DNA of 64,000 nucleotides from Megascapheus bottae (Eukaryota; Chordata; Mammalia; Rodentia; Geomyidae). Within the stretch, counting starts at the first letter, position 1, and each line of letters starts with the position of its first letter. Location of the stretch: NCBI GenBank assembly GCA_024803745.1, contig JANJXV010000013.1, positions 28,292,501 to 28,356,500 on the forward strand, read 5' to 3'. The position numbers were made by a program, and so were the translations under genes. Below the pieces are notes generated by a model. It did not search any database. It saw only the letters and a list, made by a program, of their open reading frames with translations, and had not been told where the DNA came from. This document shows positions 1 to 12,680 of this stretch, in pieces.

Positions 1-685
1 AGACTGCCCAAAATAGTTTGGGCACAGACGAAATCCTGAAAAAAATGGTAAGAGATACTCTACACTAGATAACAGGTTTCTAAAAGTCAACCTTATATTT
101 AGCTCTCACAAGGAACTTCCCTCTGCTTGATTCATTCTTTTTGTTTCTTCCCTAGGTTTTTTTTTTAATGGAGAAACTATCAGACACTGTAGTATAGGAG
201 TGAGAATGATTATTTAGTGGCAATGGAAGTAGGTTCAAACTCTATTTGACTAACTTTGGTTATGGTCATAGCTAGCCATTCAGTGATCATTCCTATTTTA
301 TTTCTTTTGGGGAGGGGGAGAATTACATGGTTTCATGTATGCAAAAGCAACTTACATACGTGAAAGTGATAATTATCATTATGTTTCAGTTATAGACTTA
401 AATTTTAAATTAGTTTCATTTAGAGATGATTTATGGACTCTTTTCAGTTCTTTTTTCCCTCTGAAGAAAAAAACAAGTCTTCTGAGTCCTCTTTCCTTTA
501 GAGGTTTATAATGAAGCCTCTGTGTCCAGATATCATCTTTGTATAGTATGATAAGTGTATGCTAAAGCTTCACCAAACCAGCACAATTGTACAAGAATTT
601 TCTCAAATGGGAAATTATAATCAATAAATTTATGTTAGCACAATATAGCACTAGTTATAGGAAAGCAAACTTTCTCTGTCGATAG
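1..685. other. Unique AT-rich DNA, no gene seen
   Basis: No open frame of note, no recognisable repeat and no RNA gene is visible. The base composition matches the rest of the window. Confidence 0.6.
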
Positions 686-1029
686 AAAATGTAAATGAAA
701 GGTCCTCCAGGATATAAAAACAAAAGCCATATAATGAGTGATTGTAGTCCTTAATGTTCTATGTTATCTCTCATCTCTTTTGTTGTCCCTTCAGTATCTT
801 TTATTGTTACAGTATTTCACCTTGTTATCTGATATATTATATATATGCTTATTTGGTTATTTGAAATCAGATAGGGAAGGGGGGAAAACAAAAGAGGTGG
901 GGATGGGGGGAGGGAAATGGGGACCAAGACATGAGAAAGGGTATCAATGTTTGTGAATTAATGCACTTCTATCTGGTGAATATAATGTAACCCTTCTATT
1001 AATTACAATAAAAATATGGAAAAATGTAA
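686..1029 (+). mobile_element. L1 3'-UTR fragment with TSD
   Basis: This is a heavily 5'-truncated L1 that keeps only the last part of the 3' UTR. It carries the family landmarks found repeatedly in this window: a CCTCCAGGATATA block, a stretch ending in TTGTTACAGTATTTCACC, a G-rich purine run, GGTATCAATGT, and a terminal AATTACAATAAAAATAT. The 9-bp sequence AAAATGTAA at 686-694 recurs at 1021-1029 and looks like the target-site duplication, so the element body is about 695-1020. An open frame over this region is UTR and not a gene. Confidence 0.85.
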
Positions 1030-2371
1030 TTTCAAAATAAAGTAGCACAGGATATTAAAGAGTGATTATAACTAAAAAAGAAAAATATTATTTACAGTAA
1101 CATGCTATAATTTCAGATTCTTATAAGTGTCATAAGATTTGGGCACTTCATTAAGAAAAATAATTCAAAATTATAAGCATAAAATTAAATGAAAGTATAA
1201 GCTCCTTTAAACATAGAAACGATTTCTTTTATACTTTTATAAAAGTATAAAAACTATAGTTTAAATTACTTACCTGTTTAACATGTATTGATAAAATCAT
1301 TTACTTCTTATTGACTTCTTACTCATTGATTGTTTTGGATATAACACTGTTTTCATACTTCTATTTTCTAAAGAAACAATGAAATTTGGGCTTTCCTTAG
1401 TCATGATTTTTAAAAAGTTAATGATTTATATGTGTGCCTTTTACATCTTAACTTGCTTTTTATTATATTATATAGATGATTGGGGATTTGTCACATTTTA
1501 CAACTAGTCACATTTTTTTCAAGTTCAGAACTGCTAGGTCCAAACATCACTGTAGACCACTTACATAACCTTGAATTCTAAGGAAACAAATATGTAATTA
1601 AAATTTTACATGATTTTTATATTAAAAATGCTTATGTCTACTCTCAGGCCAACCATCTGAAGAGAAGATATGATAGAAGATCAGTGGATGCGATCGTAAC
1701 AAATTACTTGGAAATAGTTTTTGAATATGTTATAAAAATACACAACCTGTGCAATCATGTCATGAAGGCCCCTCGATCCTTGAAATGAATAGGTGAAGAG
1801 TTTTCATGTTTAACCTTTCTAACCCTCATATAAAATTATCTTCTGAAGAGAAAAATTAATACCAGTATAGATATAAAAGATCTCAGAATTTCTGATCTTC
1901 CAACTCAGAATAGAACACAGAACTCACCAGTTTCAGCTAAACATTGCTCTAGCCTCATCACTATCCTGCATCATTATATAAAGTCTTAAAAAATGAACAG
2001 CTACGTTTGAATGGTAGTTAAATGATAAGAGACTATGCCTCTTAGCAAAACCATCTATTCTGTTTCATACCCTCAGACAATGTAAAAATGTCACTCCATG
2101 ACTTACATTCTATTTTCTTAGGATTATCTTTAAAGCATGTAAAAAATTTTACTTTCTCCAGGTTAATCCTATTTATTTCCTATTACACATTGATTTGGTT
2201 GAACAAAATCTATTACATAATAATGTGTGGTGATTATTGCTTTCATAAACTCAATTTTAGCCTGCTTTACTCAGTTCAGTGCCTCTTTTAATGAGCTGTG
2301 GTATGAAATGAATTAAATTTCCCCCTCTTACTTTCACCTTGCCCCATGTTAAAGTAAAGAACAAAATGGTA

Positions 2372-2431
<60 letters not shown>

Positions 2432-3085
2432 TAGGAAAAACTCTCAAGTAAGTCCCAAGATTCCTTCTCCCTTGGGTAACATCAATGAATACCCCTCTCT
2501 ACCTGGAATACAATATGACATCAATTCCTCTGTGAATTTGATGACCTATTACTCCCCTAATTAGCCTATGTTAACATAAAGGAACTTTGTATATACATTT
2601 AAGGTTACTATCTATTAATTTTAACTTGATCAAAAAATGAGATAATACTAGGTGAAAAATGTGACTTACAGGTCAGAGGTAGAAGACAAATTATAAAAGA
2701 CTCCCTTGCTCTGGTCTTGTGAAAAAAAATAAGACACATCATGGGAATAAATGATGGAGAATTTCAAAAGCCTAAGACTTCATTTCAACAACTATAATAC
2801 AAGCATATTTAGAAAAAGAACTGTGAGACACAAATAATATTTCATCTCAACAAATTGATTTCAGCCTGAGGAGATCCTGACCCAGAAGATTTGTGCCCAA
2901 ATTTCTGATCCATAGATACTGTGATATAATAAATGTGGTTATGATTTGCTATGTTGCAATAGAGACTTGGTGGAGAATTATCCTAGAAGGTTACAAAGTA
3001 AATCAGTACAGTAAAAACTAAAATGAATATATGTATTACCTACTATTTATTAACAAAGTTTCATTTTTATTTATTTTGTTAACTT
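1030..3085. other. Unique AT-rich DNA with one microsatellite
   Basis: No gene is supported; the open frames are shorter than 70 codons and have no domain-like content. The only clear feature is the TG/TA microsatellite annotated separately. Confidence 0.55.
2377..2430. repeat. (TG)n(TA)n microsatellite
   Basis: About 21 TG units are followed by about 6 TA units. An open frame through it encodes a poly Val-Cys string, which is a translation artefact. Confidence 0.95.
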
Positions 3086-3305
3086 TTTGTTTGTCACGAG
3101 GCTTGAGCTCAGGTGTGGACACTGTCCCTAAACTTTTCTGTTCAAGGCTAATGAGTACTCTACCACTCTGAGCCACAGTTTAGTAGAGTGATTGGGAAGT
3201 AGGAATTTCATAGACCTCCCCACCCTAGCTGCCTTTGAACTGCCATCCTCAGATCTCAGCCTCCTGAGTAGCTATTTTTGCTGCTGTAAGCCATCAGAAT
3301 CCACC
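3086..3305 (-). mobile_element. 7SL-like/Geo composite SINE, antisense
   Basis: Read on the minus strand, this is a 7SL/Alu-like head (CTACTCAGGAGGCTGAGATC, seen here as its complement near 3250-3275) followed by a Geo-type tail. The complement of GAGCTCAAGCC lies near 3105. The copy is diverged and no TSD is evident. The same architecture recurs several times in the window. Confidence 0.7.
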
Positions 3306-3442
3306 ATAAATCTTCTTTCTAAACTTCAATATATTCCAAACTGTAACCTGCCAAAATAGGAGACAAATAGTATGGTTTTGTAGTGGCTTGTGAACCTTTA
3401 GGTTTTAAATGACAGTTAAAATTTCAAAAGGTTTTGAGGCCA

Positions 3443-4745
3443 ACTAGGTCTCCTTGGCACAGGTCAAAACTGTCTTAATAAGAACCAAGAAACAAAACAA
3501 ATCAGGGAAAGGTTAGATAAGTGGGACTGCATTAAACGGCAGAGCTTTTGTATGGCAAAGGACATAGCTAGTAAATTAATTAGGAAGCCTACAGAGTGGG
3601 AGAAGATCTTCACCAACCATACAACGGACAAAGGCCTCATATCTAAAATATATCAACAGCTCAAAAAATTGAATCACTCCAAAACTAATCTCCAAAGTAA
3701 CAACCATCCCATTAAAAAATGGGCCAAAGACTTAAAGAGAGTCTTCTCTGAAGAATAAACAAAAATGGCCTATAGACACATGAAGAAATGCTCAACATCT
3801 CTGGTCATAATAGAAATACAAATCAAAACGACTCTAGGATTCCACCTCACTCCAGTTAGAATGGCCAGGACCAGGAAAACTAATAATAACAGATGCTGGA
3901 GGGGATGTGGCCAGGAGGTATCACTACTACACTGTTAGTGGGAGTGCAAACTCATTCAACCACTATGGAAAGCAGTATGGCAGTGCCTCAAAAGGCTAAA
4001 CATAGAACTCCCCTATGACCCAGCAATTCCACTACTTGGCATTTACCCAACCATCCAGAAACTAGGGCACACTAAATCCACCAGCACAACAATGTTCATT
4101 GCAGCATTATTCACCATAGCAAAGATATGGAACCAGCCTAGATGTCCCTCAGTTGATGAGTGGATCAACAAGATATGGTATTTGTACACAATGGAATTCT
4201 ATGCTGCTGTCAGAAAGAATGACATCGCCCCATTTTTTAGGAAGTGGAAAGACTTAGAAAAGATCATATTAAGTGAAGTAAGCCAGCCTCAAAGGAACTT
4301 AGGCTCAATGGTTTCCCTCATTTGTCATAATCAGTAGAAACCTTGGGCTCTACTAGCAGAGATTTGCAATAGAGCAAAACCTTGATACATAAGGCCATAT
4401 AGTATGAAGCTAATTGAAAGGACCTCTAGGATATAGAAATAAAAACCATATAATGAATGATTGTTGTCCTTAATGTACTATGTTATCTCTCATCTCTTTT
4501 GCTGTCCTTTGGTTATATCATATTGTTACAGTATCTCACTTTGTTACCTGATATATAGGATATATTTGTATTTGGTTATTTAAAATTGGATAGGGAATGG
4601 GGGAAAACCAAGATGGGGGTTGGGGGGAGGGTAATGGGGACCAAGACATGAGAAAGGGTATCAATGTATGTGAATTAATGCACCTTTTATCTGGCAAATA
4701 TCATGTAAGCCTTTTATTAATTAAAATAAAAATATTTTTAAAAAA
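3443..4745 (+). mobile_element. L1, 5'-truncated: ORF2 C-terminus plus 3' UTR
   Basis: The element begins within the ORF2 C-terminal region (TLGLLGTG-like) and runs to the AT-rich 3' end. Readable pieces include MAKDIASKLIRKPTEWEKIF at 3552 and a final frame at 4092-4337 that contains [20 protein letters not shown] and ends HNQ-stop. That ending is the normal ORF2 terminus of this family, since other copies here end the same way. Between the two pieces the frame is broken by small indels and a stop near 3756. It is a dead 5'-truncated copy. The 3' UTR has a strong G-rich tract near 4594-4638. I see no clear TSD. Confidence 0.93.
3552..4337 (+). pseudogene. L1 ORF2 C-terminal remnant (broken)
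   Basis: This is the C-terminal part of the L1 ORF2 protein (endonuclease/reverse transcriptase), downstream of the RT domain. It covers the region with the family's Cys-rich motif and the conserved C-terminal tail. It exists as two open pieces (3552-3758 and 4092-4337) in different frames, so no continuous protein can be made. The Cys-rich core around 3895-3950 reads as C-W-R-G-C-G followed by an H/C-rich stretch, but it is out of frame with the first piece. Confidence 0.85.
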
Positions 4746-6914
4746 GTATGTTCTGTATCAGTTTACTTAAAATGTAAACAGCCATCCATTCTTGCTAACT
4801 AAAATAAAAAAATAATGCAGTAGTAGTTTTATGAATCAACATGACTAAGCAGTACTAAATATACAATTTAACTAAAAACTAGTTTGTATGGTGCTATGAA
4901 AATGCTTTGTAAATGTGACTAAAGTCTGATTGAATAATTATAATATTTTTCATTGGGTATTTGATGAAGTTAAAGGGAGCTCTTTGAGATCAGTATTGAG
5001 GTTTTCCCAAGAAATCTAGAAACTTCAACTGAATCCAGAGAAGTGTATGTTGAGTTTGAGATTTCAGATTTGGCTTAGTAGTCTAATATCTGCATTATCC
5101 AATCTCTCCTAAACTGTTTTATGATTTTGTTGGTTCCATGTGTTTGGTGATCTCAGAATATTTTATCATTATAAACAATAAAATACTAACAAATTTAAAT
5201 TTAGAACGAGTCACTACATCAGATTTATTTTTATTTATGACTTCGTGATTTGGCCTTGAATTAGGGTTATCCCTGACATTCAGTCAGCTCATAGGTCTTT
5301 TGTCCTTGATTCTTATTAATGTAATTATTACAAGCATCAGGATAAAGCTCAACATTCACTATCTTCTTTCTCTCCAGTTGTCAAACGTGGTTAACTGGGT
5401 ATGAAAATGTGTATGGTTAATTTGAAATGCTTTATTGTAGAGAAATGAAAAAGGAAATGTAGAGGAGGAAAGAACAAGGAATAGAAAGCAAAATCCAATT
5501 GCTTGGTCCAGTTCATCTTTAGAATTAATCTCCTCAACATGCAGAGAGTTGCATCAAGGGTGTATTTCATCTTGTGAATCACAGTCATAGCAAACTCCAC
5601 ACCTGGTTTAAACATGATGAAATTCACAATGATTCAAAAGACCATTTATCTAAAGTATAGCTCAGAAGAGCCACTAATACGATCGTAATGAGCAAATGCT
5701 CTTTTCCACGTCTGAAAAGGAAGGTGGCCCATCTATTGCTCAAATTTCACACATTCCTTTGAAAAACTGGATTTGAATTTTGCAGAATCCCTGTCACAAA
5801 AAATTTTGCTCAGTGGGAAAATAGGGTTTCTCAAAGATTACCTTATCCTTTATAAGTACTTCCAAAAGTTCTTTAGAAAGGAACATCTTGCTTAAAAGCA
5901 TGATGATCTTATCAGCACCTATATGTTCCTAGACTACTTGTACATTTCTTTGTCAGTATGTTGGCAGTAGGTTTAGAGCTACATGTAAAGGCAAACTGTC
6001 CAAATGTCCTTCAAGCTAGCCAACCTCAGTTCTACTCAAGTAACAGTTATTGAGTATAGGAGATCCAACACAGGCGGGTTGTAAAGAAATAACAGCAGTA
6101 AGGATAATACATGTAATTTTGTGGGAATTTAAATTTGTGAACCTCTGGGAACCCTTGGATAACAATAAGAATCTGTTTCTTCCCTGAATCTTCAAAGCAG
6201 TTATCATTTTTCTGACGTCAAGAGAAACTAAAGAAATTCATAAAGCTGTTTCCAAACTTTTTTCCTCCCATATTTAATTACAAAATTCCTGCCTCTTCAA
6301 TGTTCAGTGAAAAGGACAGGTTTTAATGCAAATCCTTTTCACAGTCATTGGTGTTTTGGTTTAGAGTGACAGAAATGTGTTCTCTAATATTCCTGAAATC
6401 CAAAATCAAACTGTTGCCAATGCCATACTGTCTCTGTAAAGGCTCTCTAACATTATTTTGCTTTGCCTTTTGCTTCTCTGATGTTATGGGATTTCTTCAT
6501 GTTCCTGTAGTTGTAGATTTATCATTATCCAAACTCCTCCTATGGCATCATGTGATAGTACCTCTGTCTTTCTCTTTCCCTTTTAGTCTTTTTATAAGTA
6601 ACATGGCCATGTTTCATGAAACACCAACCCCATGGTAGGCTTCCAATGTTGTAAGTGCACACATTACTCCCAATCAAGTAAATACATGGAGAAGAGAATT
6701 TGCATTTATTTGAAGATTCATAATTCAACCAATGATGGGGAATAAAAATGATATAAGCATAATTTATTTATTTATGGGAAAGAAATCCTCATATTTTAGC
6801 ACCATTTTGTTTTTCTGGAGCCCTAATCTTCCCTTAATATTGTACATATAAAGTTGATGAATTACTGACATTTTATTTATTATTTTTATTTTTCTGAATA
6901 TTGCCACTAACCAA
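4746..6914. other. Unique DNA, no gene or clear repeat
   Basis: Several open frames of 60-96 codons overlap each other on opposite strands (for example around 6348-6728). They show no domain, no splice-supported structure and no unusual composition. I treat the interval as intergenic or intronic unique sequence. Confidence 0.55.
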
Positions 6915-7039
6915 AGCAATTTATGAATATAGTGCTTCTTGATCAGTATTATCCCATTTCAAGATTTTTACCCACCCTTCCAAAACTACCCCTTCCATCG
7001 TTTATCTATTTTTTGGTCATTTAATGAAGCAGTTTGTGT

Positions 7040-7298
7040 GTACAATGCATCTTTTTGTGTGTGTGTGTGTGTGTGGCTATCAATCCTGAGGCTTGATCTC
7101 AAGGCTTGGGCATGGTTCCTGAAATTCTTCTCAAGACTATCACTCTAACACTTGAGTCATAGAGTCACTTTGAGCTTTTTATTTTCTGAGAAGTTTATTG
7201 GAGAGAAGAGTCTCAGGGACTTTCCTGATCAGGCTGTCTTCCAACCAGGATACTCAGATCTCAGTCTCTTGAGAAGCTAGGAAAGTACAATGCGTCTT
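7040..7298 (-). mobile_element. 7SL-like/Geo composite SINE, antisense, with TSD
   Basis: A minus-strand 7SL-like/Geo SINE sits inside an older antisense L1. The direct repeats GTACAATGCATCTT (7040-7053) and GTACAATGCGTCTT (7285-7298) differ at one base and are the target-site duplication. A (TG)n run at about 7055-7074 occupies the position of the SINE's A-rich tail. The element is moderately diverged. Confidence 0.8.
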
Positions 7299-7640
7299 GA
7301 TCTGTATCATCACTTCAACATCTTCACATCCCTTTGATACTCTCTCTCCCCTATATCTCTCAGTTCTTTGGTATATACAATTAATTCTCATTGGCATTCT
7401 CCCCATTTCCAAGCTTCATTCTTCTACCCCTTGCCCTTGGCCCTGCACTCCCCTCTTGCAAGTACCCATTTTGTTGGGCTTTGGCTTAGTATTTTAAAAG
7501 AATTATAGTGTTTGCATTCTCCATAGAGTCTAATACACTTCAATTTATTCATTCATTTGCAGCCCCTTGCTTACTATCCAGTGTGTTTGTCTATAGATTT
7601 ATAGTACCATTGTAACTACCAAAAATGCAGGAAGCCTATG

Positions 7641-7898
7641 AAGAAATGGTTATCACATTGTTACAGTATTTCACCTTGTTATCTGATATATTGTATATAT
7701 ACATTTTCGGTTATTTGAAATTGGATAGGGAAGGGGGGAAAACAAGATGAGGGGTAGGGGTGGGGGGAAGGAAATAGGGACCAAGACATGAGAAATGGTA
7801 TCTATATTTGTGAAGTAATGCACCTTCTACCTGATGAATATAATGTAAACCTTCTATTAATTACAATTACAATAAAAATTTTTGGAAAAAAAGAAATG
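7641..7898 (+). mobile_element. L1 3'-UTR fragment inserted in older L1
   Basis: This is a roughly 240-bp 5'-truncated L1 tail, from the TCACATTGTTACAG block to AATAAAAATTTTTGG. AAGAAATG occurs at 7641-7648 and again at 7891-7898 and is the likely TSD. The interrupted older antisense L1 resumes on the other side, which gives the order of insertion. Confidence 0.88.
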
Positions 7899-8494
7899 TG
7901 CAACTCATGTTTCTCTGGGTCTGGTTTACTTGTTTAACATAAATTTTCCACATTTTTCCACTTCCTGATGAATAATATAGCAGCATTCTTTCTGATGGTC
8001 GACTTGTATTCTATTGTATACATATACTACATTTTCTGGATCCATTCATTCATATGATATGGGACACCTAGGCTGATTCTATAACTTGGCTATGGCAAAT
8101 AATGCTGGAGTGAATATGGCTGTGCCTGTCACTTTAATGTGGCCTTATTTGTGCTCTGTTGAATAAATGCCTGGGAGTGAAACTGCTGGTTTGTAGGGAA
8201 GCTGTATGTTTAGTTTTTGAGGCCCATCCATACTGCTTTCCAGACTGGTCAAACAAGCTTACATTCCCACCAAGAGTATAATAGAGTTGCCTTTTGGCCA
8301 TATTTATGCCAGATTTGTTCTTGTTAGTTTTCTTCATATTGGTCATTTTAACTAAGTCAAGATGGAATCTCATGATTGTTTAGATGTGCATTTCCTTTAT
8401 GGCCAGAGACATTGAAGTTTTTTCCTGTGTCTTTTGGACATGTTTACTTCTTATATTTAAGTAGTTGTAGAAAGGAGTTACCAATCAGCTTTTC

Positions 8495-8580
8495 AGTTTG
8501 TGAGTACAATGCGTCTTGATCAATACCACCCCAGTCATGATTCTCTCTCATCCCTCTCAAACCCACCCATCTCCTCAGTT
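8495..8580 (-). mobile_element. Older L1 3'-UTR relic, antisense
   Basis: This short block begins GTGAGTACAATGCGTCTTGAT and continues with C-rich sequence. It resembles the blocks at 6930, 7285 and (in the opposite orientation) 60520. I interpret it as the 3' end of an older L1 family on the minus strand. Confidence 0.5.
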
Positions 8581-8973
8581 TTCATGGTTACTTAGGAATG
8601 TTTTGCAAAGATTTCTCAACAGTTTCGAAGGAAGATTGTGCTCCAATTAAGTTCCATTTTTATACATGCGTCAAGGTCTGCACTGAAAGGAAGGTTCTAA
8701 GGAAATGAAAGGTTAATTACTTGTGATGGTCAAGATGTACAGTGTTGAGATTTCAGTACTGTGGCCACTAGAGTGAGTCATAATCTAAGGCCCAACTGAG
8801 GCCTAAAAGAAACCAAGAATTGATTTTAAAGAAGAAATGAATATTAAAGGGGAACGACCTGCTTCCTTATTGCAGCAGATAGTTTCTGACTCAAAGGGGC
8901 TATTTTCAACATATTGAGTGCATTTAAATGTTTTACTTAATGGCCTCTAGCTCTGTCATTAAGTAGTAATATA

Positions 8974-9018
<45 letters not shown>

Positions 9019-11137
9019 TTTGATAGCAATAAATGAGAAATGGCTGAATACAAGGCCATTGAGGTCTTCCTGGACAACGGGTAGACTCACTAAAATCCAA
9101 TCTAATGTTTGTAGAAAATTAGAGACCAAATACCACATGAAGTTCTGAGGGTAAAAAAAATCATAGTTTATCAGATTAATACACAAGATACTGACAAATG
9201 AGCTTTGGAATCTGGGTAGAAAAGTTTTCAGTTGTCAAAGTCAGATACAAATTACATAGTTCAGCAAGGTAGGAGTCAAAGACTCAGGCTGAAAATCCCA
9301 AGCATGTGAACTTACTTGGAGATTTTATTTCAATACAGGTAGTCTTATATTATAAACTAGGAATAGAATTGAATTGTGATACTTCCTTTCTTACAACAAT
9401 GAAGCATGTTTATTAAAATGAAATCTAACAGAAATCCACAAGAAAAGAAAGGTTTCATGATTCTGACTGTGTAAGACCTATGATCTATGAGCTTTGTCCT
9501 CTCTGCTTCCATTCCGTCTTTGTACAAAACTTTTCATTCCCACAGAAGCTCATTGTTTTAAGCAATACTGTTTGAAATCCATAGACCATGAAACTGAAGT
9601 ACCATCTCACAGACACCTCAAAACCTTGAACATACAAACTGTTAACTTAATACAGTAGGCAGGATTTGTGTTTGAGTTTCTGGTGGTATCAACATTTCTG
9701 TCAAGCTGTGAGATGCTTTATTTTAGCAGAAGCTTTATTTTTTGAGCCTATTTTCTCATATTTAACACTGGTGATTTACCTTCACATTACTGAGTTATTC
9801 TAAACTTTCAAGGATGAAAAACGCATAAACGGGATCAACTTCCCTGGTTTCAAGTCAAATTCATGATTTGTGCTGATCTGGAAATAGAGATAAAAGCAGT
9901 TTCCTGGCAGGCACATTTATACACTTGATTTTAGCATAGATATGCTGAGGTTTTCTTAATCATTCTCCTAGACATGAGAATTTACTTTTGTCCATTCTCT
10001 GCCTACATTTTCCAATGGCATTCCTCTATACTTCCTAGTACCAGAGATTGACATTAAATCCATATGCTATAGTAAGCCTCAGTTTTTTGAGATTAGCAGT
10101 TACATGGATTGAACTGTGCCTGTAGTAATGATTTGAAATGCTCTGAATATTCTTGTGACAGTGAATTAATGAGTTTCTTCACTGAGGACCTATGCTATGC
10201 ACAGTGTTGTGCTAATATGAAACATGTATGAATTCAGATCATCTTCATATTTACCCTTCAAGTGAAAGTACAGATCTTATTAGTACCATGCATATTGGAG
10301 AAAAATCTAGTTGGAACTTCCCCCAATAAATCATAGTTCAAAAATGTAAACCAAATTTTCAAAACTCTAGCTTCTGTTCTTTCTAACAATACTATAATCC
10401 CTTTCTTAAAATATTCCATAACTGACAACCCTCAAAGTGAATTAAAATCATTTGACCTATTGTATATTGTGCAGGAAAATGTAGCTTCTAAATACGTCTG
10501 TTAATGCTGAATTTCAAGGGCTTTATAGGCTAGTATCCAAGTAAATTGGAAAAAGATAAGCAAAGACTGATTGTACAAATATGGTCAGAGTGAGTGAGAT
10601 TTTTTTTTGCATTAATGCAAATCGGCTTAAAATATTTACAATGTCAAACTCATAACTAGAACAGTAAGCTGAGGTCTTGGTAATTTGTTGATTTAACTAG
10701 CTTTTGTAACTTTAAGTAGAATGGAGACACAGACCTTATCTAAAATGGCAAAATCTATTAATAGTTTTAAATATTGGTTTAGTGACTGGAAAATAATTAT
10801 TTTTTGTGTCTGTAAGTTCATAGAACATTTGTTTTATGGTTAGTAGCTTATCTGCCTTTCAGCTAAAAACACTTCATATTGTTAATTGTGTGGCCAAATA
10901 CATTTTATGGTGAAATACTCTCCCATCAAAATGTCAGAAAGTTATTTTCTTTCTCCTGATGGCAAAAGATAAACATACATGTAATCTAAAGCAAAGAAGA
11001 ACATAAGTACCATACATTGTTTTGCATAGCCGGTGACCTTCACATATCTCTTGCTCTCCCTCTCACATATTCTCTCCTCAACCTCCCTCTCTCCTTCATG
11101 TGAAGAAATACTTTGTAAGAAATGCATTTCTTGACTT
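8581..11137. other. Unique DNA with one microsatellite, no gene seen
   Basis: There are no coding frames of interest. The interval holds the TG microsatellite at 8969-9016 and a short palindrome with an octamer-like motif at 10607-10622. Confidence 0.55.
8969..9016. repeat. (TG)n microsatellite
   Basis: An uninterrupted TG run of about 18 units follows a short imperfect TG/TA lead-in. Confidence 0.95.
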
Positions 11138-11393
11138 TCTCTCATCTCTTTTGCTGTCCCTTGGTTGTCTCATATTGTTACAGTATTTCACCTGGTTATC
11201 TGATATAGTGTATATATGCGTATTATTTATTTGAAGTCGGATAGGGAGGAGAGGAAAACAAGATGAGGGGGGGTGGTGGGAGGGAGATGGGGACTAAGGC
11301 ATAAAACAGGGTATCAATGTGTGTGAAAAAAATACATCTTCTATCTTCTGAATATAATGTAGCCCTTCTATTAATTAGAATACAAATATATTA
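11138..11393 (+). mobile_element. L1 3'-UTR fragment
   Basis: The fragment runs from CTCTCATCTCTTTTGCTGTC to an AT-rich end near 11393 and has the family's G-rich tract near 11250-11290. It abuts a second L1 fragment in the same orientation. Confidence 0.88.
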
Positions 11394-11395
11394 AA

Positions 11396-11922
11396 ATGAA
11401 TGACATTGTTTCATTTGTAAGGAAATGGAAAGACTTACAAAAAATCATATTAAGTGAAGTAAGCCAGACTCAAAGGAACATAGGCTCAATGGTTTCCCTC
11501 ATTTGTCATAATCAGTAGAAACCTTGGGCTCTCCTAACAGAGATTTACAATAGAACAAAACCTAGATATATAAGGCCATATAGTACACATAAGGCCTAAA
11601 TGAAATGACCTCCAGGAAATATAAACAAAAGCCATATAATGAGTGATTGTTGTCCTTATTGTACTATATTATCTCTCATCTCTTTTGCTGTCCCTTGGCT
11701 ATCTCATATTGTTACAGTATTTCACCTGGTTATTTGATATATTGTCTATGTGCGTATTTGGTTATTTGAAATTGGATAGGAAAGGGGGGAAAACAAGATG
11801 AGGGGCTGGGTGGTGTTAGGGAAATAGGGACCAAGAGATGAGAAAGCATATCAATGTATGCGAAGTAATGCATACATTGGTGAATATAATGTAACCCTTC
11901 TATTAATTACAATAAAAAAGAA
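11396..11922 (+). mobile_element. L1 3' end: last ORF2 codons plus 3' UTR
   Basis: The fragment starts at the equivalent of the ORF2 C-terminal KNDI-PF-RKW region and contains the terminal CATAATCAGTAG stop block near 11503-11518. The full 3' UTR follows, to AATTACAATAAAAAA. It sits immediately downstream of another L1 tail in tandem. Either two independent insertions occurred at adjacent A-rich sites, or the second landed at the end of the first. Confidence 0.9.
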
Positions 11923-12680
11923 ACACTGCCATGTTCTTTGTGATGGGAAAAAAAATTCTCCTCAGGTCTTAGCATGTCTAAGCACAAACTAAGGCAAAAC
12001 CTGCAAGCAATGGAATCTTTTGCACACAACTTAAAAAGAGTAGACCTGGTATTTATTTCTGTCTCTGATTCTTACAATCCTTGTTTAATTCTTTCAGTTC
12101 AGGTAACTGACTCATGATAGGAAGAGGCTAATGCACTTAACCTCAAAGGTGGAAATGTTCTAGGAGGATGTGGATTGTTTTTGTATGCATATAACTGAAA
12201 AGAATATCGAATGGTCTTTGTAAATGCATATTCTTAAATTAAAATTGGCTTCTGAAGATGAGAGTTATCTATTACTAAAACTCTGCTTGTCAAGCTCACA
12301 GACATAATTGATGCTATTAATGATGACTTAAAAGCATGCAAAGATCCCCAGGTGACAACCTGAAGTGTTCAAATAATTGAATTATGTTCAGAGGAGAGTC
12401 TCTTGACAATTTATTATAAAATGTTTAATCTTGTTTATCTTTGTACTATGAAACTACACTTTATTATCTTTTATATTTAATTTTCTAGAAAATTCTCTTT
12501 CACAATCATCAAAAATAATAGCAAGAATACTGAATCATTTTGGGTTATGAACAAATAATCATGAAAGGAGCCATTTCTTCTTAAAGACCCACTATATGCC
12601 AGGCACTTTAAATGAACAATTGTAACTTAAAATATTTACAAACAGAAAAGCTGTAAGCATAACACAAAGCAACCTAGACA
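11923..12680. other. Unique DNA, no gene seen
   Basis: Nothing coding is visible. A motif near 12586-12610 (ACTATATGCCAGGCACTTTA) resembles the end of an MIR or L2 element but is too short to call. Confidence 0.5.

Larger units (their letters stand above)
6915..8470 (-). mobile_element. Older L1, antisense, split by two insertions
   Basis: On the minus strand this is an L1 of an older family. The ORF2 C-terminal part lies at about 7891-8470, including a frame at 8134-8373 that starts MRFHLDLVKM, the counterpart of RFHLTPVRM in the younger copies. The 3' UTR side lies at about 6915-7640, rich in C on this strand. A SINE (7054-7284) and a younger L1 tail (7649-7890) interrupt it, each flanked by direct repeats of the host L1. 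The block spanning 7576-7620 and resuming at 7899 matches the one at 34918-35010, confirming continuity across the insertion. Confidence 0.8.
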
